A stretch of DNA of 64,000 bases, taken from the NCBI RefSeq assembly GCF_004135645.1, contig NZ_SDPW01000001.1, forward strand, positions 2,418,001-2,482,000, read 5' to 3'. Both the position numbers and the translations under genes were made by a program. Shown in pieces: positions 33,091 through 40,416 of the stretch (position 1 is the stretch's first letter; each line of letters begins with the position of its first letter). The notes beneath the pieces were generated by a model, which was not told the origin of the DNA, did not search any database, and saw only the letters and a list, made by a program, of their open reading frames with translations. The stretch is from Senegalimassilia faecalis (GTDB lineage: Bacteria; Actinomycetota; Coriobacteriia; Coriobacteriales; Eggerthellaceae).

Positions 33091-34665
33091 ATGACTGACG
33101 GGAACATGTTCTGCTTCCAATGCGAGCAGACGGCGGGATGCACCGCCTGCACCGGAGCCGCCGGCGTATGCGGCAAGACCGCCGATGTGGCTCGATTGCA
33201 AGACGAGCTGACCGGGGCATTGGTCGCCCTGGCCCGATCGGAGAACGGCGGAAAGGGGGATTCCGAGTCCGACGGGCTTATGCTGGAGGGTATGTTCGCC
33301 TGCGTGAGCAACGTCAGCTTCGACCCCGAGGCCATCGCCGCCCTTGAGCGCCGCGTTCGCGCTAAGGCTGTCGCCCTGGGCGAATTCGACCTGTACGACA
33401 TGGGCTTGCTGTGGGGCGCGCAGGAGGATATCCGCAGCCTGAAGAGCTTGCTGCTCTTCGGCATGCGCGGCGTGGCGGCGTATGCCTATCATGCGCAGAT
33501 GCTGGGGAAGTCGGACCCTGCTGTGACGGCGTTCCTGTATGAGGGCATGCGGGCTGTCGGCTCCGACCTGGGCATGGACGAGCTGCTGCCTTTGGTTCTC
33601 AAATGCGGCGAGGTCAACTTGGCCGCCATGGCCGCTTTGGAGGACGCGAACATCTCCGCCTACGGCAAACCCGAGCCGGCGACGGTTGAGCTCAAGGTCG
33701 AGGCGGGCCCATTCATCGTGGTCACCGGCCATGACCTGCACGACCTCAAGCAGCTTTTGGAGCAGACCGAAGGCCGCGGCGTGAACGTGTACACCCACGG
33801 CGAGATGCTGCCTGCAAACGCCTATCCCGCGCTGCGCAAGTATCCGCACCTGAAAGGCAACTACGGCACCGCATGGCACAACCAGCGCAAGGAGTTCAAG
33901 GACCTTCCCGCGCCGATCTTGTGGACTACCAATTGCTTGTTGAAGCCGGACGAGTCGTATGCCGACCGCGTGTTCACCACCGGCCCCGTGAGCTTCCCGG
34001 GCGCGCATGTCGTCGAGGCGGGCGAAGACGGCGCCAAGGACTTCTCGGCGCTTATCGATAAGGCGCTGGAGCTGGGCGGCTGGGCCGCTGATCGAGCCTT
34101 TGCCGGCATCAACGGCGGCACCAGCGTCACCACCGGATTCGGCTACGACACCGTGATGAGCGTCGCCTCCGCCGTCATCGATGCGGTCAAGTCCGGCGAC
34201 ATCAAGCGTTTCATCCTGCTTGCGGGCTGCGACGGCATGCGTAAGGAGCGCAGCTACTACACCGACTTCGCCAAGCTCGCCCCCTCCGACTCCGTCATCT
34301 TGACCCTTGCCTGCGGCAAGTATCGCTTCAACGATCTGGACCTGGGCAGCATCGCCGGCATTCCGCGCCTGCTGGACGTCGGCCAGTGCAACGACGCCTA
34401 CGGCGCGATCAAGATCGCGCTCGCGCTTGCGGATGCCTTCGGCTGCGGCGTGAACGACCTGCCGCTTTCCATGGTGCTCTCGTGGTACGAGCAGAAGGCG
34501 GTGTGCATCCTGCTCACGCTGCTGCACCTGGGCATCAAGGGCATCTACTTGGGCCCCACGCTTCCGGCGTTCGTGAGCCCCGGCGTGCTGCAGGTGCTGG
34601 TGGACAACTACGGCATTCGCCCCATATCCACTCCCGAGGCCGACCTTGCCCAGATCATGGGCTAG
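33091..34665 (+). CDS. hcp: Hybrid-cluster protein (hydroxylamine reductase)
   Basis: The 524-residue protein begins with the N-terminal cluster motif FCFQCEQTAG...VCGK and shows the hybrid-cluster ligands in order: HGEMLPANAYP, WTTNCLLKP, AGCDGMRKERSYYTDFA and LACGKYRFN. Hcp reduces hydroxylamine in vitro and has been linked to nitric oxide reduction and nitrosative stress in anaerobes. GAGGAG precedes the ATG at 33091; an ATG at 33073 is also in frame. No hcr reductase gene is adjacent. A terminator follows. Confidence 0.95.
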   Translation: MTDGNMFCFQCEQTAGCTACTGAAGVCGKTADVARLQDELTGALVALARSENGGKGDSESDGLMLEGMFACVSNVSFDPEAIAALERRVRAKAVALGEFDLYDMGLLWGAQEDIRSLKSLLLFGMRGVAAYAYHAQMLGKSDPAVTAFLYEGMRAVGSDLGMDELLPLVLKCGEVNLAAMAALEDANISAYGKPEPATVELKVEAGPFIVVTGHDLHDLKQLLEQTEGRGVNVYTHGEMLPANAYPALRKYPHLKGNYGTAWHNQRKEFKDLPAPILWTTNCLLKPDESYADRVFTTGPVSFPGAHVVEAGEDGAKDFSALIDKALELGGWAADRAFAGINGGTSVTTGFGYDTVMSVASAVIDAVKSGDIKRFILLAGCDGMRKERSYYTDFAKLAPSDSVILTLACGKYRFNDLDLGSIAGIPRLLDVGQCNDAYGAIKIALALADAFGCGVNDLPLSMVLSWYEQKAVCILLTLLHLGIKGIYLGPTLPAFVSPGVLQVLVDNYGIRPISTPEADLAQIMG

Positions 34666-34705
34666 CCGATCGACCATTCCCCTTAGGCGGGATTCGTCCG
34701 TTGGC

Positions 34706-34738
34706 GGGGCCGCAACCTGCGTTGCGGCCCCTTCCTTT
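34706..34738 (+). terminator. Rho-independent terminator after hcp
   Basis: A perfect 10-bp stem (GGGGCCGCAA pairing with TTGCGGCCCC, 6-nt loop) is followed by TTCCTTT. Confidence 0.85.
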
Positions 34739-35010
34739 CAGAGGGATCGCCCGCGTTTCTTTCCGTGTCGGTCGGTATTGCTGTCGCGGTTGCGCTTGCC
34801 TTGAAAGGAGAGCCTTCGTTATTCGCCTGGTCGCGTGAGGCGAGAATCGGCCTCCATCTCCTCATCTGCCGTCTAAGCATGCTGCCTTCTTGCCGTTTCC
34901 TCGTTCGCTCGCGGCATTGGCCGGAACGTGGTCGGGCGCATCGGCGAGTTAGCCTATGGTTATGCGCATAAGAGGCTTGCGAAAGCAACGACGGCGTGAA
35001 AGGGATTCTC

Positions 35011-35077
35011 ATGGGAATGAATATCGTATGTCTGGACCTGGAAGGCGTGCTGGCACCGGAGATCTGGGTCGCGTTCG
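35011..35077 (+). pseudogene. Truncated 5' fragment of a thrH paralogue
   Basis: The first 22 codons read MGMNIVCLDLEGVLAPEIWVAF, differing from the intact ThrH at 39415 by one residue, while many third codon positions differ. The match stops at the border of the 25-bp interspersed repeat, and the frame continues into unrelated sequence. The substitutions are nearly all synonymous, so the copy was under selection before it was truncated. Confidence 0.75.
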
Positions 35078-35102
35078 GACAGATAGCGCTACGTCCCCAA
35101 AG
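35078..35102. repeat. Interspersed 25-bp repeat, copy 2
   Basis: This is the inverted partner of 32237-32261 (one mismatch). It sits exactly at the breakpoint of the truncated thrH copy. Confidence 0.7.
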
Positions 35103-35328
35103 TGGCCAAAAGTGGCCAAAGTGTTTTTCGAGGGCCGTCGCTTGGAGCGTTCGTCGTTTTCGGCTTGCGCTTCGGCGGCGGCCTTTTTGCTTTGCGGTAT
35201 GTGTTTGTTGGGAGGGCTAACAGGACGGAAACCTGAACCTTCGCCTTATGCCATAGGATACTGCGCAAGTATCAAATCACAAATTTCTCGGCTTGGCTTT
35301 CCCATGTTGCCCGGTCAACGATGCGGCG

Positions 35329-36564
35329 TTAGCCTTTTAACCAATCGAGTACCGATTTGATTTCTATCCCGCTTTCGGTGGTTCCTAGCCTCCAGCGGTC
35401 GGCGACAAGCAGCACTTTGGGGAATGCGTCTGATATGGCCTCTAGGGGAGCGATTTCGCGTTGATAGGTTCCCTCGTCTAAGACGGACTGGGAAACCTGT
35501 AAATATACCTTTTGATCATTTCGCGAGGCGACAAAATCGACTTCTTTACCAGGCATGCAGCCGACATGAACCTGCCAACCTCTGCGTACGAGCTCGTTGA
35601 AGACGACCGCTTCAAGTTGGAAGCCGACGTCGCGCGTTTTGTTGAACCCGATAGATAGATTCCTAAGCCCGTTGTCGACGGCGTAAAACTTGCGCTTCGG
35701 GCGCAGTACCGATTTGCCTGCGATTCCGACCTGCTCGCATTCCTCCAAAATCTTTGCGGTTTTAAGCGCGGCCAAGTAGTTGTCGATTGTCTCCTGCGAA
35801 GCGCGCCGGCCCGAAGAGGTTAGCGCATCGACGACGCGTTTGGTCGAAAAGAGGTTACCCGAGGTTGAGAACACGTAGCGAATGAGCTTGGACAGCAGGT
35901 CCACGTCCTGCACCCCTTCGCGCGCCACGATGTCCTTCAGGATGATCGAATCGAAGATTGCAGAAAGCGCTTTCTGGATAGAGTCGCGATCGTCGAAAGG
36001 GCGCTCGAACAGGGCCGGCATGCCGCCGTAGGTCAAGTATCGCTGAAAAATCTCGTCTTCGCTGGTCACGGGCCAGCGATGCGCTTGGGCGAATGCTGAG
36101 TACTCCGAATAGCTGAGCGGGAAGACGGGGATTTCGACATAGCGTCCCGAAAGCAAGGTGGCTAGCTCGCCAGACAAAACTTTGGCGTTCGAGCCCGTGA
36201 TGAACACCTGCGTATCGGGGCGGGTGTTGACGCGGCGCACCACGTTTTCCCAGTGTTCGACCTCTTGAACCTCGTCAAGAAGTACGTATGCAGTTTGCGA
36301 AGCGTCGGCGCTGGCCAAGCTGGCGGTCAGCGTTTCGTACAGCCAGGCTTCGTCGGGGTTGAGGGGAACATCGTAGCTATCGAGCTTCAGGTGAACGATG
36401 TTGCCGGCCTTGACCCCCTTGCGCTCAAGGCGCTTGGACAGCAGCTCAAGCAGCGACGATTTGCCGCACCTTCGAACCCCAACGAGCACCTTGATTTCCG
36501 GTGTGCCGAGAAGGGAATCGATAGTGGAGTCGTAAAACGGCCTTGGAACGAGAGAAGATGACAT
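35329..36564 (-). CDS. AAA ATPase with C-terminal DUF4143 domain
   Basis: The 411-residue protein has an AAA_14 domain: Walker A GVRRCGKSSLLELL (about residue 29), Walker B YVLLDEVQEVEHW and FITGSNAKVLSGEL. The C-terminal DUF4143 region (FYAVDNGLRNL, GFQLEAVVFNELVRRG, EVDFVASRND) resembles a PD-(D/E)xK-type nuclease fold. These proteins are abundant in gut anaerobes and their function is unproven. ATG 36564 has GGGGGC but no strong ribosome site. The upstream region carries a regular array of palindromes. It lies in the thrH-flanked accessory island. Confidence 0.85.
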   Translation of the reverse strand: MSSSLVPRPFYDSTIDSLLGTPEIKVLVGVRRCGKSSLLELLSKRLERKGVKAGNIVHLKLDSYDVPLNPDEAWLYETLTASLASADASQTAYVLLDEVQEVEHWENVVRRVNTRPDTQVFITGSNAKVLSGELATLLSGRYVEIPVFPLSYSEYSAFAQAHRWPVTSEDEIFQRYLTYGGMPALFERPFDDRDSIQKALSAIFDSIILKDIVAREGVQDVDLLSKLIRYVFSTSGNLFSTKRVVDALTSSGRRASQETIDNYLAALKTAKILEECEQVGIAGKSVLRPKRKFYAVDNGLRNLSIGFNKTRDVGFQLEAVVFNELVRRGWQVHVGCMPGKEVDFVASRNDQKVYLQVSQSVLDEGTYQREIAPLEAISDAFPKVLLVADRWRLGTTESGIEIKSVLDWLKG

Positions 36565-36585
36565 CCGCGGGCCCCCTTCAAAACT

Positions 36586-36766
36586 TTCGATGAATCGAAT
36601 ATAAGGGCATTATAGCCGCAAAACTTTCGATGAATCGAAAGAAACAGAGTTAGAAAGCCAAAATGTTCGATTCATCGAAAGAAATTTGGCCAATGTCGCA
36701 AGTTCCCTCGAAAAATGTGGGAGTCTCACGCATAGTTCCCAGGAAAAATGTGGGAGTGAGTGGGCT
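36586..36766. repeat. Periodic repeat array upstream of the DUF4143 ATPase gene
   Basis: Three 14-bp palindromes, TTCGATGAATCGAA (36586 and 36626) and TTCGATTCATCGAA (36666), are spaced exactly 40 bp. Immediately beyond, two 33-bp units beginning AGTTCCC and containing AAAAATGTGGGAGT start at 36701 and 36734. A TATAAT on the minus strand (36609-36614) lies between the first two palindromes. Confidence 0.8.
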
Positions 36767-36880
36767 GGGTACGCCAATCTAGCCTTTGTGACAACGCCGT
36801 AAGGCCGAATGTTTTGCGGGCGAGTGGTGTCGAGGGGCCTTGTGCACGGAATTTTGCCGTGCCGCGGAGCCGCGGCTTGT

Positions 36881-37564
36881 TTATTGCTGACGCGGAAGCG
36901 GAGCGCAGAACCAGACAACCCGGCCGATCGACTCGATTGATTCGTGGGCGGCAACGCGTTCGAATTCTGCGGGCTCAAAGCTTGGGCTGAACGATTCCGG
37001 TACAAGCGTCACCGTTGTGAGAGTGACGCGAACTCGCTTGATGGTGGCGTCGCTGCCGTTAACGCGAAGCGCGTAGAGCTGTCCGTCGATCAGCTCCTGC
37101 TGGGATGGGTCGATAAGCGCGAAGCTTCCGTTGGGAATGACCCGGTTCATGGATTCGCCGCTAATGCGCAGGTAGAAGGCGTGCGGATAGCGGGCCAGCA
37201 AGCTTGCGGGGATCTCGACGTACTCGGTTACCGGGAGCATTTCGATAGGGGACCCGCCCGCGATACTGCCGAAAAGCGGGGCGCAGGGAACGCGCCTGGG
37301 CGCCGGGCGCCCTAACGTCTTGGCGAACCCGGTTTCCACGCCGTAGATGTCTTCAAGCGAATATTGCGGGAAGCGTTCAAGGAGCTGTTCGATATTCGAC
37401 CTGCGGGGATCTTGCCCGTTTTCCCAGGCAGAAATGGTGGTTTGGCTTGTGCCGATAGCTTCGGCGAACTGCTCTTGCGACAGCCCGAGGTCGGTTCGAA
37501 TAGCGCTGATGTTCGCGGCAATGGGTCCGTTGTTTTGTCGAGGTTTCCTATTCATAAACAGCAT
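36881..37564 (-). CDS. XRE-family repressor with S24 (LexA/CI-like) peptidase domain
   Basis: The 227-residue protein has an HTH_3 domain (ISAIRTDLGLSQEQFAEAIGTSQTTISAWENG) and a C-terminal S24 domain. The latter has the catalytic Ser in RISGESMNRVIPNG and Lys in DATIKRVRV; an Ala/Gly-Gly pair (SIAGGSP) is the likely self-cleavage region. Such proteins are phage or element repressors inactivated by RecA during DNA damage. It is divergent from a small HTH gene, a CI/Cro-like arrangement, yet no phage structural, integrase or excisionase gene is in the window. The start is ATG 37564 or ATG 37555. Confidence 0.88.
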   Translation of the reverse strand: MLFMNRKPRQNNGPIAANISAIRTDLGLSQEQFAEAIGTSQTTISAWENGQDPRRSNIEQLLERFPQYSLEDIYGVETGFAKTLGRPAPRRVPCAPLFGSIAGGSPIEMLPVTEYVEIPASLLARYPHAFYLRISGESMNRVIPNGSFALIDPSQQELIDGQLYALRVNGSDATIKRVRVTLTTVTLVPESFSPSFEPAEFERVAAHESIESIGRVVWFCAPLPRQQ

Positions 37565-37647
37565 GCTATCAAACCGCTTTCGCTAGCAATTTGACAGGCC
37601 GGTAATACCCGTTAAACTTTGTAAAGCTACTAATAGAAAGGACGCGA
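37565..37647. promoter_or_regulatory. Divergent control region of the S24 repressor and small HTH gene
   Basis: On the plus strand TTGACA (37592-37597), a 16-nt spacer and TAAACT give a plausible promoter for the small HTH gene. No clear palindrome was found, so the repressor operator is not identified. Confidence 0.45.
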
Positions 37648-37857
37648 ATGAAAAGCTGGCTTGAACAAGCACGAGAAGAATCGGGCTTGACGGTCAGCCA
37701 ATGCGCGGTCGCTATTCGCCAGCCGGTTGAGGTTTACATGCAGATTGAAAAGCGCCCGGGAACGATTAGCCTCAACGAGTTGAGGGCGTTGTGCCGTCTC
37801 TTCTCCTCGCCTGCTCAGCAGCATGTTCGATATGCGGTTATAGATGCAATAATGTAA
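37648..37857 (+). CDS. Small XRE-type helix-turn-helix protein (Cro-like)
   Basis: The 69-residue protein has a single HTH_3-like domain (WLEQAREESGLTVSQCAVAIRQPVEVYMQIEKRPGTISLNELRALCRLF). GAAAGGA precedes the ATG at good spacing. It is divergent from the S24 repressor, 83 nt apart, as Cro is from CI. Its targets are unknown. Confidence 0.75.
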   Translation: MKSWLEQAREESGLTVSQCAVAIRQPVEVYMQIEKRPGTISLNELRALCRLFSSPAQQHVRYAVIDAIM

Positions 37858-38271
37858 TGTATTCTGACGAATAGGCTATTACTCTTACCCGGGTCTTTTT
37901 TGATTGTGCCACTAAGTTTTACATTTCCGTTCTGGTCGCTACTCCAAAATAATTTGGTTATCTATCGTAAAAAAGGTGTCTATTCCACTGTTCTCTACCT
38001 GTATAAATTGATAAGATAATAAGAAGAACAGGTAATCGAAAATAAAGCAAGCGAATGTGGGAGTCTTTGAAATGGCTTGAATGGGCGGTGCTAGATGCTT
38101 CGTGTGAGGGTTGATGGCGGTTGGCTAGATTCTCTATTCCGCTCGGTTGCAAAGGTTGCTGGAGTTTTCTGTTCGGCGTGGCGTTCGCTTCTCTCTGCGA
38201 ATTGCAAGGGGAGGAGATTCGTCGGGAACTAACAGTTTGCGTTGTTACAGCTATAGTGTTAGGAGGATGTC
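37858..38271. other. AT-rich gap without a recognised gene
   Basis: This 414-nt stretch is much more AT-rich than the window average in its first half. It contains short open frames without ribosome sites, which I do not support as genes. A short TGTGGGAGTC at 38055 resembles part of the 33-bp units at 36701. The sequence suggests recent acquisition. Confidence 0.4.
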
Positions 38272-38892
38272 ATGGCCTTTTCCCTGTTCAGGAAAAAAGA
38301 AAAGCCACAAAAAACAAACCAAGAGCTCAGGTCTGAATTGAACGAATTGCTTGCGCAGCAAAGATGGCAAGAGGCGGAATCCATAGCGGACGATCTTGTA
38401 TCTCGAGGAGATTACGGGTGCTGGTACTTCAAAGCGCAAGCACATTCCCAAATCAATGCAAAAGAGGCTGTCCCGATGATGGAGAAGGCCATTGAGCATC
38501 TTGATTCGTCGAGGAACGACTTCTATCTCATGCACTCTCTGTATAAAAGAGCGCTTGCTGGCATGTGCTGTGAGGCTGGTTACTATGACCGATCAATTCA
38601 TCTTTTCGATGCTTTCTTGCGCCCCGATTCTTCTGCGCTGTTTCTTTCTTTCGCGGATTTAGACGATTACGATTTCTTTCTCTATGTACTTGCGGTGCGA
38701 AATAGAATTGCTGAGCTACGCGAGGATGGTAGAAAGGATGAGGCTGAAAGCTTGAAGCAAACTGTGTTTGGCAATTGGAACAAATATTTGGACAACGATG
38801 AAATCAAAAGAGGGGTCTATGACGAGCATGTGAATAAACTTGTTCGCGAAATACTTGACGATGTTCCACCGGAAGAAAGCAATTATTGCTAG
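38272..38892 (+). CDS. Hypothetical TPR-like protein, 206 aa
   Basis: I do not recognise a family. The basic N-terminus (FSLFRKKEKPQKTN) is followed by paired helices of TPR type (LRSELNELLAQQRWQEAESIADDLVSRGDYGCWYFKAQAHSQINAKEAVPMMEKAIEHL...YKRALAGMCCEAGYYDRSIHLFDAFL). AGGAGG stands 5 nt before the ATG. Codon use is AT-rich compared with flanking genes, suggesting transfer. Confidence 0.65.
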   Translation: MAFSLFRKKEKPQKTNQELRSELNELLAQQRWQEAESIADDLVSRGDYGCWYFKAQAHSQINAKEAVPMMEKAIEHLDSSRNDFYLMHSLYKRALAGMCCEAGYYDRSIHLFDAFLRPDSSALFLSFADLDDYDFFLYVLAVRNRIAELREDGRKDEAESLKQTVFGNWNKYLDNDEIKRGVYDEHVNKLVREILDDVPPEESNYC

Positions 38893-39042
38893 TGCCAACG
38901 GCGCCATGAAGGCAAATTTGGGCATCGTTTTGCCAGGGCTAGTATGAAACTGAATTACTGAGCGTTGTTAACGACTGAGCGGCAAATGCGGCAGAAGCAA
39001 AAAAGAATAATACTTACATTTTAGGAAGAAGGGAGACACGAG

Positions 39043-39210
39043 ATGGTTGAGTGTCCATTTTGTAAAGACGACAGTCGATATGCGACGGATAAGTTTAAGC
39101 CTAAATGCAGTATTACGGGAAGGCTTGTGAACGAGAGTACCTTTCGCTATTGCTGCAGTAGCTACAGAGGTCACAAGGAATGCTCTGCTTATAAGAGCAA
39201 ATACAAATAG
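39043..39210 (+). CDS. Small zinc-ribbon-like protein, 55 aa
   Basis: A 55-codon frame encodes a protein with an N-terminal CPFC pair and later C, CC and C residues (VECPFCKDDSRY; CSITGRL; YCCSSYRGHKEC), suggesting a treble-clef or zinc-ribbon fold. GGGAG lies upstream of the ATG and a perfect terminator follows 13 nt after the stop. Codon use matches the AT-rich neighbours. The function is unknown. Confidence 0.65.
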   Translation: MVECPFCKDDSRYATDKFKPKCSITGRLVNESTFRYCCSSYRGHKECSAYKSKYK

Positions 39211-39223
39211 TGCTAGCTGAGTG

Positions 39224-39268
39224 AACAAGGGGTGATGCGAACATTGGCTTGCATCACCCCTTGTTATT
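39224..39268 (+). terminator. Rho-independent terminator at the right end of the accessory island
   Basis: A perfect 15-bp stem (AACAAGGGGTGATGC pairing with GCATCACCCCTTGTT) has a 12-nt loop and weakly T-rich sequence after it. Confidence 0.8.
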
Positions 39269-39414
39269 TACCCGCAATTGTCACTCATTCGCTACCGTTT
39301 CCCGGTCGCTGGTGGCCTTGGCCGATGTGCGGGGCGCGCTGCGGTTGCGCGGCCGTATGCTTGTGCGCATGAGAGATTCGCGAAAGCGTATGGTTGCGTG
39401 AAAGGATGCGCGGT

Positions 39415-40020
39415 ATGGGAATGAACGTTGTGTGCCTGGACCTGGAAGGTGTGCTAGCGCCCGAGATTTGGGTTGCGTTTGCGGAAGCGGCCGGCGTGCC
39501 CGATTTGATGCGCACCACGCGCGACGAGCCTGATTACGACAAGCTTATGCAGTTCCGCCTTGACGTGCTGCGTCGCAACGGCCTGGGCCTGCCGCAGATC
39601 CAGGAAGTTATTGCCGGTATCGACCCGGTGCCCGGCGCGAAGGAGTTCCTGGACGATCTGCGCGCCACCACGCAGGTGATCATCATCAGCGACACGTTCG
39701 AGCAGTTCGCCCAGCCCATCATGGAGAAGCTCGGCTGGCCCACCATCTTCTGCAACACGTTGGAAGTTGCCGACGACGGCACCATCACCGGCTATAAGAT
39801 GCGTTGCGACCAGACGAAGCTGACCACGGTGCGCGCGCTGCATTCGTGCGGGTTCGACACCATCGCTTCGGGCGATAGCTACAACGACTTAGGGATGATC
39901 AAGGCGTCGAAGGCGGGCTTCTTGTTCCGCAGCACCACGGCCATCAAGATCGAGCATCCGGAAATTCCGGCGTACGAAACGTTTGAGGACCTGTCGTGCG
40001 CCATCAAAGCGGCGCTGTAG
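39415..40020 (+). CDS. thrH: ThrH: bifunctional phosphoserine phosphatase/homoserine phosphotransferase
   Basis: The 201-residue HAD-family protein has motif I CLDLEGVLAPEIW (with Glu at the second acidic position, a ThrH hallmark), motif II VIIISDTFEQF, and motif III/IV as DQTKLTTVRAL and ASGDSYNDLGMIKASKAG. ThrH dephosphorylates phosphoserine and can pass the phosphate to homoserine. ATG 39415 has AAAGG upstream; a TTG at 39394 is open but unlikely. It is an intact copy; a truncated paralogue lies at 35011. Confidence 0.92.
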   Translation: MGMNVVCLDLEGVLAPEIWVAFAEAAGVPDLMRTTRDEPDYDKLMQFRLDVLRRNGLGLPQIQEVIAGIDPVPGAKEFLDDLRATTQVIIISDTFEQFAQPIMEKLGWPTIFCNTLEVADDGTITGYKMRCDQTKLTTVRALHSCGFDTIASGDSYNDLGMIKASKAGFLFRSTTAIKIEHPEIPAYETFEDLSCAIKAAL

Positions 40021-40416
40021 CGGGTTGTGCCGCGCTGCGTTGCCGGAAGGCGGCGTGCGACGGGTGCGCGCCCAGGCGGCGGGCCTGTTTGACGAGACGG
40101 GCTTGCGGCTGCCGGGCGGGCGGATGCCGTGGCTGCGGCGCTGGCCTGCGAAGGTTGCAAGCTGGCTTGGTTGATGCAGTTTGCGAAGGCCGACTCCGAC
40201 GACCGGCTTCGCGAGCTTGCACGCGGTCGCCCGCTTTCCGCGTGAAGCCCTTGTGGTTTGTGCGGGCGGTTAACAAAGCTGAAACGCAGAACGGCAAGCG
40301 GTGCAATAAGCTACTGCACAGGTATCAAAAACTCCACGATGAACAGGCGAGGCGGCGTTCGCGCTGCCTCGCTTAAGCACTACGGCCTGCGTGAGCAGGC
40401 GAAACGGGGGGAAACT
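40021..40416. other. 396-nt intergenic region, no supported gene
   Basis: The stretch is GC-rich. One short frame (GTG 40129 to TGA 40245) would encode 38 residues including CEGCKLAWLMQFAKADSDDRL, which looks protein-like but has no ribosome site; it may be the remnant of a gene end. Sequence around 40250-40340 has a weak counterpart near 35190-35290. Confidence 0.4.

Larger units (their letters stand above)
34740..35328. other. Gene-free region with a thrH fragment and repeats
   Basis: No intact gene is seen. The segment 34891-34931 matches 32285-32325 (37 of 41 positions). The sequence from there to about 35078 resembles the upstream part and first 23 codons of the intact thrH locus. Sequence around 35190-35290 weakly resembles the region downstream of intact thrH (40250-40340). 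An interspersed repeat joins the two parts. Confidence 0.5.

Noticed and set aside
36586-36766. A CRISPR array as an explanation for the periodic repeats
   Set aside because: The repeated part is only 14 bp and palindromic, spacers are related to each other, there are few units and no cas genes.
36881-37857. A prophage, suggested by the CI/Cro-like gene pair
   Set aside because: No integrase, terminase, portal, capsid or lysis gene is present in the surrounding sequence.
38121-38336. A 71-codon frame ahead of the TPR-like gene
   Set aside because: It has no ribosome site, overlaps the start of the better-supported TPR-like gene in another frame and shows no motif.
40129-40245. A 38-codon frame with a protein-like CEGC...LMQFAKADSDDRL segment
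   Set aside because: It has no ribosome site and no recognisable family; I mention it only as a possible gene remnant.
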